A DNA stretch of 23,643 nucleotides from a virus. The notes below the pieces were generated by a model that was given only the letters and a program-made list of their open reading frames with translations, made no database searches and was not told where the DNA came from. How positions within the stretch are numbered: the first letter of the stretch is position 1; each line of letters starts with the position of its first letter. The DNA lies in IMG/VR virus record IMGVR_UViG_3300042934_000148, positions 1-23,643 of that record. The stretch is one strand, 5' to 3'. Below, piece after piece: positions 21,552-23,643 of this stretch. A program made the translations under genes and the position numbers.

Positions 21552-22610
21552 TCAAACTGTTTTAAGATACTCGTTAATTTTGTCAGTGTTATTTGTTTTA
21601 TTTTCTTCGCTTAAATGAGTATAAATGTTCATTGTTGTGTTAAAATTAGCGTGCCCGAGCCATTCTTGAGCCTGTTTAATATCAACATTTGCATTATAAC
21701 AGATAGTTGCAAATGTGTGTCTGCATTGGTGAAAGGTATATTTAAAGCCTAAAATATCAAAACTTTTATATCTTAAAAAGCTTAGCTCACTTATTCTGCA
21801 TTTTGTTCCGTCGATTAGAAAAACATAGTCCTTTTCTTTATCTGTGCTTTTGATTCTGCTTTTATCGTATGCTTTTAAAATTTCATGCACAGGCGCAAAA
21901 ATAGGAATAATTCTATTGCTATTTTTAGTCTTAACGTCACCATGAATTTTAATTGTGAGTCTTTTTAAATCAATATCAGACCACACTAAATTAATTAATT
22001 CACTGATGCGCAAACCCGAATAAATAAGGAACACACAAATATCACACAATACGAAGTCAGTATCTTTTATTAAGTTTATTTGCTCGTCTGTTAAGGGTTT
22101 TTTCTTGTTAAATTCACTTTTAGGTGATTGCAATGTCTTAGCAACATTCTTGCTCACAAAATCATTCTCAACCGCAGCATCTAAGATATAGTTTATTGTA
22201 GTTAAAAATCTTCTTGGCGTGTCCTTATTATCTATATCGTTTAAAACATTTTGAACTTGATATTGTTTTAAATCTTTCAGTCTTATATCCTTAAAATTCG
22301 TCTTGATGTATTTGTTTATGATATTTCTGTGATTTTTAAATGTGCCATTTTTAAAATGAGTTGTGTATGTTTCAAGCCATTCATCAGCCCATACATCAAC
22401 TGTTTTGTTTTTATCGTCAATTATAATGCCCTTATCAGCCTGAAGTAATAAATTAGCAACCTTTAAATTTAATTCCGCTTGGGTATTCGCATAAATCATT
22501 TTTCTTTTAAGACTTCCATTTTCATTACGACCGATTGTAACATTCTTACAAAGCCGACCATCTGACCGTTCATGTTTACGCTTCTTCTTCTCTTTCTTTT
22601 CTTTATCCAT
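21552..22610 (-). CDS. int: Tyrosine recombinase integrase
   Basis: This 352-residue enzyme inserts and excises the phage at attP/attB. The order is a basic N-terminal arm-binding domain (1-65; very Lys-rich first 15 residues), a core-binding SAM-like domain (about 70-165), and the catalytic domain. Active-site residues are visible: Arg201 (SGLRISEL), Lys227 or Lys229 (VKTKNS), His294 and Arg297 (HQCRHT), His320 (LGHAN) and Tyr330 (NIYTHL). On the minus strand GAGGTG precedes ATG 22610. It is convergent with the late operon, and its stop sits in the attP arm site. A terminator lies just upstream of the gene. Confidence 0.95.
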   Translation of the reverse strand: MDKEKKEKKKRKHERSDGRLCKNVTIGRNENGSLKRKMIYANTQAELNLKVANLLLQADKGIIIDDKNKTVDVWADEWLETYTTHFKNGTFKNHRNIINKYIKTNFKDIRLKDLKQYQVQNVLNDIDNKDTPRRFLTTINYILDAAVENDFVSKNVAKTLQSPKSEFNKKKPLTDEQINLIKDTDFVLCDICVFLIYSGLRISELINLVWSDIDLKRLTIKIHGDVKTKNSNRIIPIFAPVHEILKAYDKSRIKSTDKEKDYVFLIDGTKCRISELSFLRYKSFDILGFKYTFHQCRHTFATICYNANVDIKQAQEWLGHANFNTTMNIYTHLSEENKTNNTDKINEYLKTV

Positions 22611-22627
22611 AGTTTCACCTCACTTTT

Positions 22628-22650
22628 AAAAAAGACACGATTAAGTGTCT
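22628..22650 (-). terminator. Minus-strand terminator between zinc-ribbon gene and int
   Basis: On the minus strand AGACAC (22650-22645), a 6-base loop and GTGTCT (22638-22633) form a stem followed by a run of six U (22633-22628, first shared with the stem). The stem contains the stop codon of the zinc-ribbon gene. It separates the repressor operon from int, and only about 17 bases remain before the int start. Confidence 0.8.
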
Positions 22651-22831
22651 AGTTTGTTACTGCTTTACTCTTAGATACCAATGATTTTGTTTTACAAATA
22701 GGACATCTGTTACTTGGCACAAATATCCTATATACAGGGTAAAAAATACCTAAGAACAAGAAAAATGCTATCCAAGACCAATCCCTTTTCACTGGTTTAA
22801 CTAATTGCTTACAATTTGTACAATACTTCAT
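22649..22831 (-). CDS. Zinc-ribbon membrane protein of the lysogeny operon (60 aa)
   Basis: This 60-residue protein has a CxxC near the N-terminus (Cys4, Cys7), one hydrophobic segment (WIAFFLFLGIFYPVYRIFV, about 20-38), and a second CxxC (Cys43, Cys46). The two Cys pairs would have to meet across a membrane hairpin or the helix is not fully membrane-spanning. The minus-strand site AAAAGGAGAG precedes ATG 22831. It is transcribed with the repressor, so it should be made in lysogens. A role in superinfection exclusion or host modification is possible but unproven. Confidence 0.65.
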   Translation of the reverse strand: MKYCTNCKQLVKPVKRDWSWIAFFLFLGIFYPVYRIFVPSNRCPICKTKSLVSKSKAVTN

Positions 22832-22846
22832 TTCAATACTCTCCTT

Positions 22847-23233
22847 TTATTTTTTATTTTGGTAATACAAAATTGCTTCTTTTAAAAAATCTTCCGTAAC
22901 ATTTAAATATTCAGCCATTTCATAAGTGCTAACGTATCCTTTTTCATAAGCTTCTATAATTTTATCAAATGGCGCTAATGTATTAAATGCCCATGCCCTT
23001 GCTCTTTGCTCCTGTTTCCGATTACTCTCAATCTTCATATCCAAAATGTTCCCAACCGTTGTAAAATGATGCCCCAATTCTTCTGCAAGAACGCATCTCC
23101 TTTCTATTGCTGTTTCAATGCTTATATTTAATGCTATTGTTCTATCGTAGTAAATACCTTTCAATCCGTAAGGTAGAATTATATCGAAAATTTCAATCCC
23201 TTCCATTTCAGCTATATCAAATAATTCAATCAT
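22847..23233 (-). CDS. immA: ImmA/IrrE-like metallopeptidase with altered HExxH
   Basis: This 128-residue protein lies directly behind the repressor gene, as ImmA follows ImmR in ICEBs1-type elements, where the protease cleaves the repressor to induce excision. The fold pattern is present (GLKGIYYDRTIALNISIETA, RRCVLAEELGHHF, then an ARAWAFNTLAPFDKIIEAYE region). The metal motif reads E51-E52-L-G-H55-H56 instead of H-E-x-x-H, so the first His is replaced by Glu. Such EELGHH forms are, as I recall, frequent in phage members, so it may still act. GGGG about 13 bases upstream of ATG 23233 is a modest ribosome site. Confidence 0.85.
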   Translation of the reverse strand: MIELFDIAEMEGIEIFDIILPYGLKGIYYDRTIALNISIETAIERRCVLAEELGHHFTTVGNILDMKIESNRKQEQRARAWAFNTLAPFDKIIEAYEKGYVSTYEMAEYLNVTEDFLKEAILYYQNKK

Positions 23234-23260
23234 GTAATGGTCGCCCCTTTTACATTACGC

Positions 23261-23557
23261 TTATTTTCTTCTGCTTTTTATAAACGCTTTATAATCTTCA
23301 ATGGCTTTTAATTCTTCCTCTGTCCATTCTTCCCCGTCGTGATGCGCTGCGATTGTTTCTTCTTCACCGCCTATAATGTCGGTAAGATTACAGTTAAATA
23401 TAAATGATAACTTTTGAGCATCCCCAATTGATGGCTCATTCCTGTCGTTCTCCCATGCCGAAATCGCTTTGTCGCTTTTATTGAATCTCTTCCCAAGTTC
23501 TTCTTGTGTCATATTATTTAATTGTCTTAATTTTTTAATGTTACTTCCGATACTCAT
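23261..23557 (-). CDS. CI/ImmR-like XRE repressor
   Basis: This 98-residue protein probably keeps the prophage silent. An XRE helix-turn-helix occupies about 16-37 (MTQEELGKRFNKSDKAISAW), followed by the usual PSIGDAQKLSFIFNCNLTDI helices and a short acidic/basic tail (HHDGEEWTEEELKAIEDYKA). There is no S24/LexA self-cleavage domain, so induction is unlikely to use RecA autocleavage and fits the adjacent ImmA-like protein. ATG 23557 has GAGGTG upstream on the minus strand, and its promoter is at 23614-23587. Confidence 0.88.
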   Translation of the reverse strand: MSIGSNIKKLRQLNNMTQEELGKRFNKSDKAISAWENDRNEPSIGDAQKLSFIFNCNLTDIIGGEEETIAAHHDGEEWTEEELKAIEDYKAFIKSRRK

Positions 23558-23643
23558 TTTTTATCACCTCGTTTCGAATATAATATATTATAACACATTA
23601 TAATTGTTTGTAAATAAAAATATCTATAAAAAATAGAAAAATT
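23517..23643. repeat. Terminal direct repeat, right copy
   Basis: Identical to 1-127. It contains the beginning of the complete repressor gene (ATG at 23557-23555 on the minus strand), its ribosome site and the leftward promoter (23614-23587). Joining it to the left copy restores the divergent control region with the early promoter at 130-158. Confidence 0.93.

Larger units (their letters stand above)
21341..21554. other. Candidate attP with integrase arm and core sites
   Basis: Paired direct TTGTCA motifs occur at 21341-21346/21352-21357 and again at 21537-21542/21549-21554, each pair joined by an A-rich TG spacer. They look like arm-type sites on the two sides. Next to the right pair is a perfect inverted repeat, arms CACAATACT (21514-21522) and AGTATTGTG (21528-21536) around 5 bases, which has the geometry of two inverted core-type sites around an overlap region. 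The last arm motif overlaps the int stop codon. No tRNA 3-prime end was seen. Confidence 0.6.

Noticed and set aside
1-23643. tRNA genes, insertion sequences, toxin-antitoxin pairs and diversity-generating retroelements
   Set aside because: Looked for cloverleaf-like ends, transposase or reverse transcriptase motifs and paired small toxin genes; none was seen, although tiny unassigned genes cannot be fully excluded.

Overview
This window is a complete, AT-rich temperate phage genome of siphovirus type from a low-GC Bacillota (Firmicutes) host. Host evidence: strong AAGGAGG-type ribosome sites, frequent TTG/GTG starts, an ImmR/ImmA-like repressor pair, an SPP1-like portal and head set, a family-4 (TcdE-like) holin and an amidase_2 endolysin. 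I cannot name the host genus from sequence alone. Bases 1-127 and 23517-23643 are identical, so the contig closes into a circle with a unit length of 23,516 bp.

Layout. A divergent control region (about 42-203) separates a leftward lysogeny operon, which runs from the right-hand end (XRE repressor, ImmA-like protein, zinc-ribbon membrane protein, then integrase), from a rightward early operon. The rightward promoter is a near-consensus TTGACA-N17-TATACT. The early operon (204-6844) encodes a Cro-like regulator, a cytosine methyltransferase-like protein, small DNA-binding proteins, a recombination and replication set (ERF annealase, SSB, replication protein with a probable internal origin, RusA resolvase), many small proteins including very short membrane peptides, and a putative late-gene regulator. 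A leader with a strong terminator (6845-6987) precedes the late genes.

The late region runs TerS, TerL, a tiny membrane peptide, portal, minor head protein, scaffold, major capsid, four head-tail connector/completion proteins, tail tube, frameshifted tail chaperones, a short tape measure, Dit, three fibre/accessory genes, an internal terminator, Tal, holin and amidase. Bidirectional-looking terminators and a probable attP follow, and then the convergent integrase.

Most informative non-gene signals: a textbook -1 ribosomal frameshift site (AAATTTT, 6-nt spacer, 12-bp stem) joining the two tail chaperone frames, which recovers a reading frame at 14689-14964 that has no start codon of its own; an iteron/inverted-repeat/12-bp tandem-repeat cluster inside the replication gene, resembling the placement of lambda ori inside gene O; identical GAAA-loop hairpins behind the major capsid and tail tube genes; likely AUU/AUA starts for Tal and tape measure; and terminators placed inside the late operon, in front of the late operon and in front of the integrase. 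I found no tRNA, CRISPR array or insertion sequence. The window looks like one intact phage rather than a region holding an unrelated new system; the novelty lies in its control elements and unassigned small proteins.
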